Part shown: positions 22,240-33,401 of the stretch, piece by piece
How positions within the stretch are numbered: position 1 is the first letter of the stretch
How the letters are laid out: every line of letters begins with the position of its first letter
Assembly: GCA_963989385.1 (NCBI GenBank)
Contig: OZ022511.1
Span: forward strand, 23,120,503-23,184,502
Direction: 5' to 3'
DNA from: Ctena decussata
Taxonomy: Eukaryota; Mollusca; Bivalvia; Lucinida; Lucinidae
DNA: 64,000 nt
Notes under the pieces: model-generated
The model's database searches: none
What the model was told of the DNA's origin: nothing
Seen by the model: the letters and a program-made list of their open reading frames with translations, nothing else
Made by a program: the position numbers and the translations under genes

Positions 22240-24018
22240 AAATAAATAAAGAAAAAAAAAGTACATACATAAAAACAATTGTGTGTTTATTCTGTGCACA
22301 TGAAGTCTTACTGAACGGTTAACAATTCATACTGGTCTCCACTTCGCGTCCGTCAGTCTGATGTTCCATGTTCGATAACACTGCATGACTACCTCAAGGG
22401 AATCAGTTTTAAAGGTCTTATATAGGTGAATATTCCCGGAGGTTGCATCTTACTTAAAATATAAACAGAACTGAAAGGTACGGTACTTTATAAAAATAAC
22501 TTTGCATTATTAACATGGAAGTAATACATGGTAAAAATGTAGAAAAGATTTATATTAAATAGGTTAATATTTCCGGAGTTGGGATATCAAGGACGTGAGT
22601 TCTCGAGTGTCCGTAGAAATCCCGACGAGGGAAAATATGTATAAATATAATGTATAGATTTTTTTGTTATTTCCAGTAGATTTAAAAATGGCATGATCAT
22701 TTTTTTAGCGCGACGATGTTGGCGTAGGATGACATCAAAAGCTACGCTATGTAGTAGTAATATGCTTTGACGTTGCGACAGATGACGGTGCGTAAAGCTG
22801 ATCATTAAGTCGTTTCATTGCTAAGGTCAAATTTTATGAATATTTTTGTGTTTTAAATGACAAATTTCTACAGAAGGTAAAACATAAGGTTCTTTATAGC
22901 AATTTTGAGAGCTACTGCACCCTATCTTTCATTGAGCAAGTTATGACTCTTGTGAACTGATCATGAATATATTCATAGTATGTAAATTGGCTTATACACG
23001 CATTTCATCTTTCGGTAGATATTTATGTTATGTATGGTATGTATGTACAAAATAGTGACGCTGGTGACTGGGTATGTCTTTAACTGTAGATACTTGACTA
23101 CAACTTTCAGTGTCTTTAAGACTCCAGAAAGTTTCAATATAATCTATTCTTGGTGAGTAAGCGAGAATATAGGTTTACTTATATTTTTGCGTTAGAATGC
23201 GCTCAGATTTTTTGTTTTGCTAAATCAAACGCTTTTCGGCAAAACGCATTCAGACCATGAACTGTAAAATCATATATCATGAAACTGTGGAAAATATTTT
23301 TTAGTGTTTGAAGAAACCCTAGCGTCAAAAAAGCAAAAACAAATCAACAAAATAGCTATAAGTCACATTTTATGTTACATACATCATTGAAAGTTTAATA
23401 TCCGATTCCATTCATGAACTTATATCTGCAGTAGCTGTATTCACCGGGACCCAGATCCCATAATTTGAAAAATATAGATACAGTTACGGTGAGTTACAAT
23501 TACATAAATGCTATTCGCATACGTTTGATAACGCTCTATCTGAAATCTGGCAGAACCAAAGTGTCTACGTGCCGCAATGCCTGACGTCAATTTGGCATCC
23601 AAAAAAGTGCGCCTAAAATTTACTTGAACAATCGTGCTGATATCGAGTGCTCATATTAGTCTTGTTCCTCGGCTTTTTCGCATACTTTGAATCATTAGAA
23701 TTAAAGGTATATATGATTGTATAAACTATTCTCTTTTTGTAAGAGAAGAGTGTTGTGCGGTCTTGCTGAACATTTGATGACGATATTTTAATGAGATCCC
23801 AAAGCCCGTTTTCGTGCCATAGTTGAGGCGCAGAATCGGTGTTAGACGGCAATATCTCATTTGCTGTGAGTCTGAAACTATTCACAACAAATTTATTTTA
23901 TTGGAAATAAGATATCTGACATATAATATCATATATATAAATGATAATGGTTCTGTTTTTCAATCTTAAGAATTTCTGTTATCTAGACGCAAAATCTAGA
24001 CTTCAAAACAAAAGTAAC
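22240..24018. other. Intergenic sequence downstream of the minus-strand gene
   Basis: No coding frame resembling a seven-helix receptor or other known family was found on either strand. This matters because the gene at 24330-32226 lacks that domain. Confidence 0.5.
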
Positions 24019-24262
24019 CCACGACAGGTTAATACAAGTAAAATGGCATGCGCAACACGCGAAGACTCAGCTCAGATTGGGTATCCGTTCAGTCTGACCA
24101 GAGTCTTTGCTGTGCACTTAAAGGGTACCTAAGGAACTAAGTTCCGTCTACGCCGACAACGAAGACTCTGATTAGACTGGGCGTAAGCCCAGGTATGCCC
24201 AGGCTGATCTGAGTCTTCGCGTGGCGCGTATGCCGCTTTATTCGTTTTGTCGTTTTGCGGCT
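24019..24262. mobile_element. Degenerate palindromic MITE (GAGCCGCGACACG family)
   Basis: Recognisable by gaagactctgattagactgg and aggctgatctgagtcttcgc, and by an end reading gtcgttttgcggct. Ends decayed, target duplication not visible. It begins about 68 bp downstream of the stop codon of the gene on the minus strand, so it may lie in its 3' untranslated region. Confidence 0.75.
24237..24242 (-). promoter_or_regulatory. Possible polyadenylation signal AATAAA
   Basis: TTTATT on the plus strand gives AATAAA on the minus strand, 88 bases past the stop codon of the gene at 24330-32226 and inside a degenerate MITE. Another AATAAA on the same strand lies near 23892. Which is used cannot be told from sequence. 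Confidence 0.4.
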
Positions 24263-24329
24263 AAAATATTATAACTAGAATTCGCAAAATATGCAATGCA
24301 AAAATGCCAATCTTCAGTAGTTTAAGCGC

Positions 24330-27300
24330 TTAAGATAGCATCATGTAAATAAATAACATCGAAAAAGGTATGATTCTAAGGGAGGCGCTTGACTGTTGTG
24401 CATGACCTTTATATCCGCGATCAGTATAATAGTCTTTGTTAAACTCCTCAACACAAACCCAAACTCTGTCACCATCCTCTGTCTTAACGAAATTAAACTC
24501 TGCATCTCCAAGAAATTTCCCATCAATGGAGGAGGAAAGGTTAAGTTTGATCTCTCGGGTACTCAATGTTTGCCATTCTCCGGGTTTTAATTCAACCTGC
24601 TCACAAAAATGCATTTTAGTAATCGACATTGCTCCAAAGCTGAAGTGGTATACAATTTTAAGCCATATGCTTTCTTCCTGGCCTAAGGTTTGGCTTCTTC
24701 GATAATCGTCAAGATTTCGATAAAGATTTGGCTTCAAGATTTGTCTATACTTAGACAATTCAACATGATACGAATAAACTTTGTCAAGTTGAATGCCCCA
24801 TTTTCTTGAGATAGCTAATGCAACGGCGTGCAGTGTCTCCGTTGCATTTAAAGGCCCATACTGGCTACCAAGCAGCAACTCCAACTGCTTTACATAGGAA
24901 ACGTTGTTCTGTTCAACCAGATTTGCCAGCAAGACAAACTTTTCTATAGGTATTCCTGCAGTGTCGAACCGTAATCTTAATTTTCTTTGTTTAACTCGGG
25001 TTATATTCCAAAGAGCAGCGACTGGAATAAGCTCCCTGCCTGTTGGGGTTAGACAAACATGTACTATATAACCTTTTTTCTGCCATGTTTTAGCGAAAGT
25101 TTTACAGCCGTCTGACGCCCTTATTGCGCCGTTTGGACATAGAACCTTTCGACACTCATTCTGAAAATACGAAAATAGATAAGTAAATGAGCCGCGACAC
25201 GAGAAAACCAACAATGTGGTTGTGCGCCCAGCGCAGACTCAGATCGGCCTAGGCATACACCTAGTTCGGCTAGACTCTTCCTTAAGCGCTCAAAGGGTAG
25301 CGAAGGGTCTAAGCTACCTTCATGCGGACTGCGAAGACTCTGATCAGACTGGGCGGATGCCCAGGCTGATCTGAGTCTGCGCTGGGCACACAATCACATT
25401 GTTGGTTTTCTCGTATCGCGGCTCAAATAGATAAGTAAATAATTACCTTATTAGTCCTATTAAACGCCAGAGGGCGTTGCATTTACGAAAGGATGCGTTA
25501 TTTAGAACCTAAAGTGTAGAAAATCAGCCATTGCTAATGTACAACTAATAAACAGTATAGAGGTGAAAAACAATATGAGCCGCGACACGAGAAAAAAAAA
25601 CAATGTGTTTGTGCGTCCAGCGCGGACTCAGATCAGCCTCGGAATCCGCCCAGTCTGATCAGAGTATTCGTTGCCCGCATATAGGTAGCTTAGCCACTTA
25701 GCTATTTTTAAGCCCTTAGCAAGTGTTTGATTTGACTGGTCGAATGCCCAGGCTGATCTGAGTCTGCGCTGGGCGCACAACCATTTTGTTGGTTTTCTCG
25801 TGTCGCGGCTCAATTATGAAGTTAAATGGTTATACTTTCAGAGATAGAAGCTCTACATTTCTTGCCGTTCTTATCAGGATATCGACTCTGAAAGGAAAGA
25901 CCTTACTCCTGCAGGAAAACTTTGAACTCAGAGTACTGCTTTAGCCGGCGCTGAGCTGGGTGGTGCGGAGGGAGAGCGTATACCACACTGGTCTGGCATT
26001 CATCACAGGCAACGAAGGCAACGTACTAAAAACTTGATTTTTTTCGCAGATCTCTTAGAACAATTTCGAACTATTATTCTTACGGACCCGGCAGTTTGTT
26101 ATACCTCTTAGTCAGACTAGATTTTTGAAGAAATTCCGTCTAGTATATATGCAGTGTTTGAATAAGTTTCTTTACCGATTCGTTGCAGAGACGTTGTAGT
26201 CCAAAAGATGTTTTCAAGCATTTCTTGAATATGCATACGAATTCAGTAAAACTTTTGATTCCTATTTCAAGAGCCGGGGATCGGATGGTCCGTGAGACTA
26301 TACTTCTGAAACAAACTTATCCTGATGAGCAGAACAAGCAAGATTTATGTACGTTGTCTTCGTTACCTGTGTTGAATGCCAGACCAGTGTGGTATACGAC
26401 CTTGCATTTTCCTTTGCTGTTATACGAAAAGTATCAATAAAGTGGTGATTCCGATTTTTGTTTTTGTTTGTGTTCTGCATCAGATATTTCTGCCTTGGGA
26501 TGGTGTCAGCTTGAACTGAGACGCGAGACGACACAACCAACCAAGTAGCATGTGCGCCAAGAGAACACTCAAATCAGCCTGGGCATCCGGCAAGTCAGAT
26601 CAGAGTCTTTGCTGTCGGCATGAGTAGTTGAGAATCTTACTTACCCTTTAAGTGCACAGTGAAGACTCTGTTCAGACTAGGCTGATGCCCAGGCTAATCG
26701 GAGTTTTAGCTGGTGCATATGCCACTCGATTGGTTTTGCCATGTAGCGACTCATCTAACTAATTGTATCCGCACAATCCCGCTCTCCCATCTTATGCTGC
26801 TCCAGAAACCAGGGTTCAAGGTTATAAAACTTGAGAATAATCTCAAACTCAAAATAAAACGCACTGATTGGCTGCTTCCGAGCATGTGCTCGGAAGTAGC
26901 CAATCAGTGTGCTTTATTTTGAGTTTGAGAATAAAACACACTGATTGGCTGCCTTCGAGCATGTGCTCGGAAGCCGCCAGTCAGTGTGCTTCATTTTGCG
27001 TTTGAGAATGTACTCAAGTTTTATAACCCCTGGGCTAGTAGGTGTTCAGTTGCCCAAAAATCGAAAGTAAATGATGCTGAAGCAAAGTTATGGACAAGGT
27101 GCAATCCAGAAGCAGCCAATCAGTGTGCTTCATTTTGAGTTCGAGAATGTACTCAACTTTTATAACCCCTGGGCTAGTAGGTGTTCAGTTGCCCAAAAAT
27201 CGAAAGTAAATGATGCTGAAGCAAAGTTATGGACTAGGTGCAATCCAAAGCCGAAGCGAAAGAAACCAGTACCCAAGCTTGATCACAATGAACACGATCA

Positions 27301-30300
27301 CAGTCATCGGTAGGTAAGGCGTCAACCTTTTATAATGTTCAGATTATTCCGTAGTATATTCAGGAGAGTGCCGTCATTCAACTTGAGGCCCGAGTTTTGT
27401 ATAAAGATTATAGGAGTCGTGATTAAAAAAAAACGCAATAATGACTATCCACGACCAACTGTAACAGTAAAGCCGCCGTCAGTGGCCACGTATTATGCTC
27501 CTCCTGCAATTGATTTTATTTGTTTTGCTTCGAGAGAGGCTCATTGTTGTCCCTTGCTGATCAACAAGCTGAAATAATTAAAGCATTATATTCCATTTCA
27601 GAACGTCTGACCAACTGAATGTTAACAATAATTATTTTGATTGTTTAGTCAACCAAATATATCCAAAGGACCTTCAGTTAAACAAGCGTCCATCCCGTTC
27701 TTGCACACGCGAATTCTCGGCACCTACTGGTTGGATTTCAACGAAACTTCATGGGAACTTTAAGTATCATAGATGGATGCGCAAATCATCTGCATGTCTT
27801 GGTTTGGTCCATTGACGAATTCTGCACTAAATGCAGGACACATATTTCATGTCCATGCAAATTCTTGGCAACTAAGACCCAGAATTCCACGAAACTTCAA
27901 AGGAACCATCAGCATCAGAAGGAAATGCGCATATTAGCTGTGTGATCTGGTTAAATGATTTTTCTCTGGGTTATTGCACTTTAATTACTCTCTTCCTAGT
28001 TTTTTCAGTACTTTGCTTGTCTGGAGCATAACTTTGAACGTATTTTTGAAAGTTTCAAAAGGGATTTAAATGAAAATTCACACACTGATAGAAAACAATG
28101 AGACAAAGTGCAAAAACTATAACCCTATCTAAATTAATTACGGACATAACTCCTTTCCAAGTTTTGTCAGTAATTTTCTTGTCCAGAGCCTATCTCTGGA
28201 AGTATTAAAGGAAACTAAATGAAATTTTACCCACTGATATATGGCAATTAGAGAAAGGGCAAAACACAAGAACTATAACCAGCCTCAAGTAATTACAGAG
28301 TTAGCTTCTTTCCTAGTTTTCTCAATATTTGCTTACGTTCTGGAGCATATCTTTGGAAGTATTAAAGGGAACTTCATGTAAATTAAACTTCACACATGGA
28401 TAGAGGTCAATGAAAGGAAGTGCAAAACAAAATATTCACAACATTGCCTCAATTAATTACAGAATTACCTCCCTCTCTTGTTTTTCTTAATATTGTGCTT
28501 GTCCGCAGCATATATGTGGTAGTATTGAAAGGGAACTAAATAAGAGTTTACACAATGAAAGAGGGCACTGAGAATAAAAAGTATGCAAAGACCAGGAACT
28601 GAAACAATCAAAATCCAAATCCAGCCCTCAAACCATAGTGAGACTGTGCAGAGCACAAATAAACATACTCCTACTCTAAGCAATCACAGAGTAAGCTCCC
28701 GTCCTAGTGTTTTAGTATATTGCTTGTCCGGAGTTTATCGCCGGATGCGAACAAATTAAAATTTCACACATTGATAAAAGGCAAAAGCCGGGACAGACAT
28801 AAAAGGAACATTTGGAAGGAATTTTGAACGGTTTTATTTAATTTTTCATTGCTTGGATGAAATAACAAGCAAAACGTATTTTTCATTATGTCGGTTAAGA
28901 AAAAGATCAGCTCTAGCACTAAATTGCTGACTAAAAAGTCACTGTTTGGAGTTCAGTTGTAAAGTAGATCATATCACGAGCGCGGAGCGCGAGTGATATA
29001 TCTACTTTACAACTGACCGACAAACAGTGAATTATTACTCAAAAATTCAATGCTAGAACTGAACTATTTCGATTCTAACACTCAAAAACGCAAAAAAAAC
29101 TATTCCATTCAATCAAACTCTCCTTCATGCCAGCGCGTTCATGCTCCCGCCAATATTCTTAACTGTATCTAAGACAAATATACTTTTTTTATGGCGATTT
29201 TAGAAAGAAATAGAGACGTTTCACCGTCTAACGTCTCAAAACGTCACAAAATTGCGTCAGCAATGGCAGTGACGTCAGCAATTAGACTCACGCGCTCCCA
29301 AACAGTGAAATGTTGCAGAATAAAACACGGTAACTTTTTATTGCTTCTATAGGCGCACTGTGTTAGAATATACAATTTAACACACACTCGCTTTCCCGTT
29401 AGGCAAACACAAAAGTCCGAAAGAAAACTAAATAGCGAGATGGTAGAACACTTTACGGAGGAGTGGCACACCGAGTTGCAGCAACGTAACAGAAAGTCTG
29501 TGAGAAATTGTGAGAAAGCGATGACGTCAGTTTTTGTGTGTTTTTTTCGTGGTTCTAAAAAGAGAAGAAAAATATCAGATATGTTTATGCTTCCGTCTTT
29601 CCTAGGCAAAACACAACTACAAAAACAGATGTTTACAACATACCGATTATAAACACCGTTTCAACAAGATAACGTTGCAGTTAAGGCACATGCCTCAAAC
29701 TATCAGATTGCTAAGTAAAAGAATAAGCAATGGTCAGGAAGTCATACAATCGAATCCCACAATCCGTCCTCAGAAGCAAAAGAGAAAAAAACACGCACAG
29801 AAATAGACAATAGCTCACGAAAGACACGCACGGTCAACCGAATGAATAGCTCTTTTTTCCAGACAGGTGTCTTTCAGCTACCCTAATTGAAAACCGCACC
29901 AACATCTTTTTCTACCATTTTTTTACTTTAATTACAAAACAAAACAGAAAACGGAATGGGCAGCTCTTCATGGGACCATACTGCTAGAGAACATGTAAGC
30001 AGCGGAATAAGCAACATGTAACATTGAGGAACCACAACAGAAGTACCGCATTTGAAAGGTCAGTATTAGAGTACTGGTGTGTGTACTTGGGGGGTGGGGG
30101 GGGGGGGGGGAGAGAGTAAAACTTGTTTTACTAGGTACAAACCCTCGGCTTCTACTCTTGCAGTGGTGAAGATGTTTATTTGGCTGTTTGGTCTGCTTGA
30201 ATGTTTCTCTACCCATCAATAAAACACAGGAAATAAACAAATCACTGATAAGACCTCTGATGAATCTGAGATATGGACTCAACAATATGTATTAGGTGAC

Positions 30301-32226
30301 CAGGAGATCTCTAATAACACCACTAAGTGTCTATTCCGAGATGTTGTGGCATTGTTTTGCGACTATTTTCTGCTTTTTCTTTTCTGTGATAACAAATATT
30401 GCATTCCATTATTACTTGGGCCCCGCACATCATTCAAAATGTCATTTACGTTCTTGGGCCTAAAAAAACAATAAAAAAAACTGACGTCATGCTATATAAG
30501 AGCCGCGACACGAGCAAACAAACAAAGTGGTTGTGCGCCCAGCGCAGACTCAGAACAGCCTGGGCATCCGCCCAGTCCATCCAGAACATTTGCCAAACGC
30601 TTAAAGGGCAGCTAATGGTCTAAGCTACATTCATGCGGACAGCGAAGATTCTGATCAGATTGGGCGGATGCCCAGGCTGATCTAGGTCTGTGCTGGGCGC
30701 ACAACTACTTTGTTGGTTTTCTCGTGTCGCGGCTCATTATATGCTAAGAATAATAATGTTTACATTATACATCGGAAATGCTTTACTTAACAGATTGACA
30801 CGTGTATCTAATGCATTACACGCAAAACTAAAGCTGAAGTTTTCTTAACAGCCATTCTCCTAATATATTTCTAAATTTAGTTTGCATAATATATTTTTAC
30901 CTTAAATGGATGTAAAACTTCAGCTTGTCCGCACATTTTGTTTTCCAGAACAGCATCTTCCGTATATGAGTTGCCTTGAACGATGGACTGGTAATCTAAA
31001 AGGACAACGAAATTTTTTGTTGAAGTTCTTGTTACTGATGTATACCAGTCGTCGATTTCACATATCTTTGTCGGATTATGAGCATAAACGTTACATAATT
31101 TGCAAAATACATTTGCATAAATTTTCCCTGAATACACTGGTGCCCGAATATTTTCACACGCTACTTTTGTATCGTCATCGTATTCAACCCATTTTCCACT
31201 TATGTTACACGAATCTACCATATTATAATAACAATTAAACTTGTCTAAAGCGATACTTTCAGGCGGCACGAAGGTTACTTCACAGGTTGTTTTGTTTAAC
31301 TCTTCTAATGATAAGCTTAGAAATGACAAATCATCATCTTTGCATGTCATATAGCTGGTCCAATTTAAGGAATCATAAACTCCATTACATTCAGCACATT
31401 CTCTGTTTAAGTATATCTTATCGGCAGCAGGAGAATATACCGGATACAGCGGACCCAAAGAAGAGGATGATGTATTTTCACAAGAAGTTGTGACTTTGTC
31501 CAGGCACTTATCAACCATGTAAAAGCTTTGATAGCTATCAGCTAGATATTTATCACCACCAAGCCTTGGTAATATGCAAACCAGTTTATTAGTTTTAACT
31601 ATTTTATCTTGGTCAATACCTTCAAAACAACAATCCAATCTTTCTCCACATTTGCGGTCACAGTAGCATGCTTTACAACATGATGTCATTGTAGAGATGT
31701 GGGATTTAATTTTGGATCCATTTACGAAACAGAAATCTGAATACGGGCATTGAGCGCTCGCAACTGGAGAATATCTATTGATGTCGTTCTGCAAATCAAC
31801 ATCATCGACTTTGTGTAAGATTCGGCGCCCTTTCCGCGGATATAAGCTATAATTGTAGGATTTTGCATTTAGGTACACATTAAAATCGTTGCTATGATTA
31901 AAGCCACCGAACAAAGCTTGATGTGTCCATTTTAAAGTCTTTTGTTCAGAAATACCTATTTTATTATAGGTGAACTTTTCAGGATACATGTATCTAGCTG
32001 TACATTTACGTTTAGCTGGTTGCATACCAAGTTTAGACGTGGCTACTCTCTGTAGTACATTCACCTGTTCATCATTTAGACCTTCGGATGTTCTATGATT
32101 GAATTCCGTATGATGGTATTTTCTGTTGTCCTTCAGTCTAACAATCTCCTCTCTAAGTGTCACGACAAAATGAGGTAGAAAGATTGCAAAGACGCATGCT
32201 CCTATACATCTATTAGCTCTCTCCAT
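24330..32226 (-). CDS. Secreted or GPI-anchored somatomedin-B-like protein, two coding exons
   Basis: Exon 1 is 32226-30901 (442 codons) and exon 2 is 25160-24330 (276 codons plus stop). They join in phase 0 across a GT..AG intron (donor AAG|GTAAAA, acceptor TTTTCAG|AATGAG), giving 718 residues. Residues 1-24 look like a signal peptide (hydrophobic IGACVFAIFLPHFVVTL). Residues 160-200 form a somatomedin-B-like knot with its paired cysteines and the run CKACYCDRKCGERLDCC. A second cysteine-rich stretch has CAECNG (277-282) and FCKLCN (374-379), and there are many N-glycosylation sites. The order resembles the extracellular region of large molluscan Mth/adhesion-like receptors, up to the VCVEEF motif that I expect just before helix 1. 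Instead of seven helices the protein ends in one short hydrophobic tail (residues 705-718) after SSAS, which could be a GPI signal. The start codon context is good (A at -3, G at +4), and an acceptor lies 15 bases upstream, suggesting a 5' untranslated exon. Ligand and role are unknown. Confidence 0.8.
25189..25424. mobile_element. Palindromic MITE beside the splice acceptor
   Basis: 236-bp copy of the GAGCCGCGACACG family whose near end is 28 bases from the intron's 3' splice site. AAAT flanks both sides, and the identity extends to a perfect 16-base direct repeat AAATAGATAAGTAAAT (25173-25188, 25425-25440). Read on the gene strand, that repeat contains TACTTAT, a plausible branch-point sequence. 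Confidence 0.92.
25577..25811. mobile_element. Palindromic MITE (GAGCCGCGACACG), intronic copy
   Basis: 235 bp; ends intact, arms partly diverged in the middle. Flanks ATAT and AATT do not match, so the target duplication has decayed. Confidence 0.9.
25978..26398. repeat. 49-bp inverted repeat pair
   Basis: 25978-26026 (starting GTATACCACACTGGTCTGGC) and the complement of 26350-26398 differ at about three positions. A shorter pair (ttatcaggat near 25870 and its complement near 26317) lies nearby. Likely the decayed arms of a fold-back element. Confidence 0.8.
26518..26752. mobile_element. Degenerate palindromic MITE (GAGCCGCGACACG family)
   Basis: The ends are mutated (gagacgcgagacgac / ccatgtagcgactc), but the internal aagactctgttcagactagg and aggctaatcggag mark the family. 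Confidence 0.75.
26809..27249. mobile_element. Fold-back element with a 140-bp tandem duplication
   Basis: Ends CCAGGG..TTATAAAACTTGAG (26809) and complement ending CCCCTGG (27032). Inside, the motif actgattggctg and its complement alternate with gagcatgtgctc palindromes. The right end plus flanking DNA is duplicated in tandem (about 26970-27109 and 27110-27249), so a second CCCCTGG end occurs at 27172. Confidence 0.8.
27980..28790. repeat. Tandem array, ~160-bp imperfect units
   Basis: About five units marked by 'cttgtcyggagcat' near 28015, 28178, 28333, 28497 and 28720. The last interval is longer by exactly the 65-bp retroelement tip inserted at 28574-28638. No coding sequence. Confidence 0.8.
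28574..28638 (-). mobile_element. 65-bp 3'-end-only retroelement insertion
   Basis: Minus-strand copy of the terminal 65 bases of the family seen at 4053-4143 and 34273-34337 (ending CATACTTTTTA). Flanked by TGAGA on both sides (28569-28573, 28639-28643), inside a tandem repeat unit. Confidence 0.85.
28911..29058. repeat. Fold-back with GC-rich tip
   Basis: The arms cagttgtaaagtagatcata and complement close on a palindromic tip cgagcgcggagcgcgag. The outer arms extend to gctctagca / tgctagaac. Confidence 0.75.
29710..30130 (-). mobile_element. Retroelement non-coding remnant and poly-G tract
   Basis: Motifs caatggtcaggaa, cagacaggtgtctttcag and ggaaccacaacagaagtacc, as in the 62152-63353 family; decayed. 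It ends near a G-rich run at 30091-30110. Confidence 0.55.
30500..30735. mobile_element. Palindromic MITE (GAGCCGCGACACG), intronic copy
   Basis: 236 bp with intact ends; flanks ATAA and ATTA are an imperfect match. It lies about 165 bp inside the intron from the donor site. Confidence 0.9.
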
Positions 32227-32241
32227 ATTTACGACGTCTGA
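32227..32241 (-). promoter_or_regulatory. 5' untranslated leader with upstream splice acceptor
   Basis: On the minus strand a pyrimidine-rich TTGTTTTTCAG ends at 32242, leaving a 15-base leader before the ATG. This suggests a non-coding first exon further upstream, which I could not locate. Confidence 0.5.
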
Positions 32242-33121
32242 AAAACAATATATGTAAAATTGAGATGTGTACTCAACTCTTTTGGCACGCTCGGCATAGT
32301 TAATTGGGTAACTCGAGCGATACCCTAGTATTGCTCTGGCTATTCGAAAGCATCTTCGAATGATCCGTGGACAATCAGGGTAATGTTTCAGTTTATCTCA
32401 GTAATTATGCCAGAAGAAAGTGCCCTCGAAGAGGACTGTTCGTTTCCTGTCGAGACATGCCAGTCGCCTTTGGCGGCACTGAGCGGGTTAGATACAGAAA
32501 CGCGCGTCTGTCGCACTGAATTCTGCAAAGTTACGGTATGTGTTATTAGCATCTGCATATACGTGTAATGTCTTGCACCGTTGTTTGTTATTAGTGCTTT
32601 ATGACCGGCAGCTGAGTTCGAAAACACGGCTGCATAGATACGGACTATAAAACACATCAAAGAATTTTGCAGTTCAAGGAACACTTTTGAATCCTCCGTG
32701 ATAAGTATAGTGGTTCGATCACTTGACATGAGCTCCAAAGCTATACAGTAAAACAAAGTATACTATGTCGACCATATAGTCTTTATTTGCAGTGGAATTT
32801 AAGTTTGAAGATCTGGTGCGATGTTCGTAGAATTGTACGAGATGGGAAAAATCGAGAATTTAAATAAAGACTTTGTATTAGCTCTATGTAACGGGAACTA
32901 AAGATATTTTTCAATTACCAAACATTATACCATAGCGGATCCATATCATATTTTTTATGTTGAAAAATTAATCCATGGTTTATTCATAGGCACATAGAGT
33001 TCTGCATTCCTTAATTTACCTGGGTAAAACAGTGGTAGCTCCAGTGAAAAGGAGTAATTATGCGACATATTTTCTTCTGGAAAACATAGGTTATGACCCC
33101 TCATGGTTCAGATGAGGGGTA
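32242..33121. other. Region upstream of the minus-strand gene
   Basis: Expected to hold the first exon and promoter, but neither can be identified. A short hairpin (acccctcat / atgaggggt) lies at about 33097-33119. Confidence 0.4.
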
Positions 33122-33180
33122 ATAATCACACGGTTTTTCCCGAGACAACGACCGCGACAGAAGACAACTAACGCAGTTCA
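33122..33180 (+). repeat. Inverted repeat arm (partner at 38245)
   Basis: The segment aatcacacgg..ccgagacaac..gcgacagaagacaac..aacgcagtt is matched, as complement, by 38245-38311. A weaker direct relative is near 34510. Possibly ends of a dispersed element. Confidence 0.65.
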
Positions 33181-33401
33181 ACAGGTAAGACGGAAAACAG
33201 ACGTGAGTTGCCGTTTTTCCCTTATTTTCTCTTTAATCAGACTGAATCGAAATTTCTGGTTTCCATATTAAGAAAGGGGGAGTTTTCTACATGTCATGGA
33301 GAAATCCCGGGTTCTAGCATAATCAACAAAGCGACAAAAAACTTTGAAATGTCAGCGACGAAGCAAAAAAAATAAATATTTTATTTCAGAGGGCCGTGAA
33401 A

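Larger units (their letters stand above)
25161..30900 (-). other. Intron of the somatomedin-B-like gene, repeat-filled
   Basis: 5740 bp, with four copies of the GAGCCGCGACACG MITE, a fold-back with a tandem duplication, a 160-bp tandem array and retroelement debris. It has no open frame of note; about half is recognisable repeat. Confidence 0.75.

Noticed and set aside
29244..29609. 121-codon minus-strand frame and the opposite 70-codon frame
   Set aside because: Low-complexity, overlapping on both strands, no family features. Lies in the intron next to a fold-back.
32388..32756. 122-codon minus-strand frame upstream of the somatomedin-B-like gene
   Set aside because: No signal peptide, domain or splice context linking it to the gene; likely chance.
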